6,597 bases of DNA from contig JAIDKJ010000450.1 of assembly GCA_029051835.1 (NCBI GenBank), forward strand, positions 1 to 6,597. The letters are read 5' to 3'. Source of the stretch: Paramuribaculum sp. (GTDB taxonomy: Bacteria > Bacteroidota > Bacteroidia > Bacteroidales > Muribaculaceae). The notes under the pieces are model-generated. The model saw nothing but the letters and a program-made list of their open reading frames with translations, was not told where the DNA came from and made no database searches. Positions 6,301-6,597 of this stretch are shown here, piece after piece (position 1 is the stretch's first letter; each line of letters begins with the position of its first letter). The position numbers and the translations under genes were made by a program.

Positions 6301-6597
6301 GAAAAGGATTACTTATGACAATAGGGGCCGCTATGCTGATAGGCGTAGCGGCTTGTTCTTCTCGGCCGTCGGGTATACTGCCGGAGAAAAAGATGGCGAG
6401 AATCATAGCTGATATGAATATCGCCGAGAGTGTGGCGGAGTCGTCAGGCAATGATCTGCGCACGGATTCGGCCAAAGATGTGTTGAGGCAGGCTATCTAT
6501 CTGCGCAACGGTGTGAGTCAGGCCGAGGTGGACAGCTCCATGCGCTGGTATGCTTTCAATATGGAGAAATATGTCGAGGGGTATGATCAGGCTATTG
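6297..6597 (+). CDS. DUF4296-type lipoprotein (3' partial)
   Basis: The frame opens at ATG 6297, overlapping the lspA stop as ATGA, and runs open to the window end (100 codons visible). Residues 1-19 form a lipoprotein signal with a short basic start (MRKG), a hydrophobic core and the lipobox VAAC, making Cys20 the lipidated residue. After it comes SSRPSGILPEKKMARIIADMNIAES, then a helical region with AIYLRNGVSQAEVDSSMRWY. The pattern 'P..I....KM..I..D...AE' followed by 'D.S..WY' matches what I know as DUF4296, a Bacteroidota lipoprotein family of unknown function. The mature protein would be anchored in the envelope and should be a substrate of the adjacent signal peptidase II. The C-terminus lies outside the window. 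Family assignment is from memory of the motif; no function is claimed. Confidence 0.8.
   Translation, partial: MRKGLLMTIGAAMLIGVAACSSRPSGILPEKKMARIIADMNIAESVAESSGNDLRTDSAKDVLRQAIYLRNGVSQAEVDSSMRWYAFNMEKYVEGYDQAI

Noticed and set aside
6218..6475. Minus-strand frame of 85 codons over the lspA end and the lipoprotein start
   Set aside because: The + strand here has a clear lipoprotein signal and ATGA coupling; the - strand frame has no recognisable features.

Overview
This window looks like chromosomal housekeeping DNA from a gut-type member of the Bacteroidota, order Bacteroidales. I think a Muribaculaceae-like organism is plausible but cannot prove it. Supporting signs: all seven genes read on the + strand; most starts lack a Shine-Dalgarno sequence; the only clear promoter has the Bacteroides-type -7 element TAnnTTTG; IleRS is the long IleRS2 form with GIHH in place of HIGH; LspA is an enlarged form of the kind I associate with Bacteroidales; and the last gene encodes a DUF4296-type lipoprotein. 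GC content is moderate, by eye in the low-to-mid 50s percent.

Left block (2-1763): the 3' end of a phosphohexomutase (glmM/PMM type), an exported NlpC/P60 peptidase with two SH3b domains, and a PAP2 phosphatase. The gene gaps are 5 nt and then a 4-nt ATGA overlap, so this reads as the tail of one operon. The three fit a cell-envelope theme (amino-sugar phosphate supply, murein peptide hydrolysis, lipid or pyrophosphate dephosphorylation), but a shared pathway is inference.

The gap at 1764-1829 holds a good Bacteroidota-type promoter (about 1773-1803) for the right block. There is no room for a T-box leader.

Right block (1830-6597): ileS, a DksA/TraR-family gene, lspA and a DUF4296 lipoprotein gene cut by the window end. 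Spacings are +9 nt, +7 nt and a 4-nt ATGA overlap, as in a single operon. It links isoleucine charging, a probable RNA-polymerase-binding regulator, and lipoprotein signal peptide removal next to a gene for one of that enzyme's likely substrates.

I found no CRISPR array, RNA gene, insertion sequence, prophage or defence island, and nothing that I would call a new system. The most interesting points are the swapped class I signature (GIHH) in IleRS, which predicts strong mupirocin resistance; the DksA-like protein that has lost half of its zinc ligands; and large extra loops in LspA.
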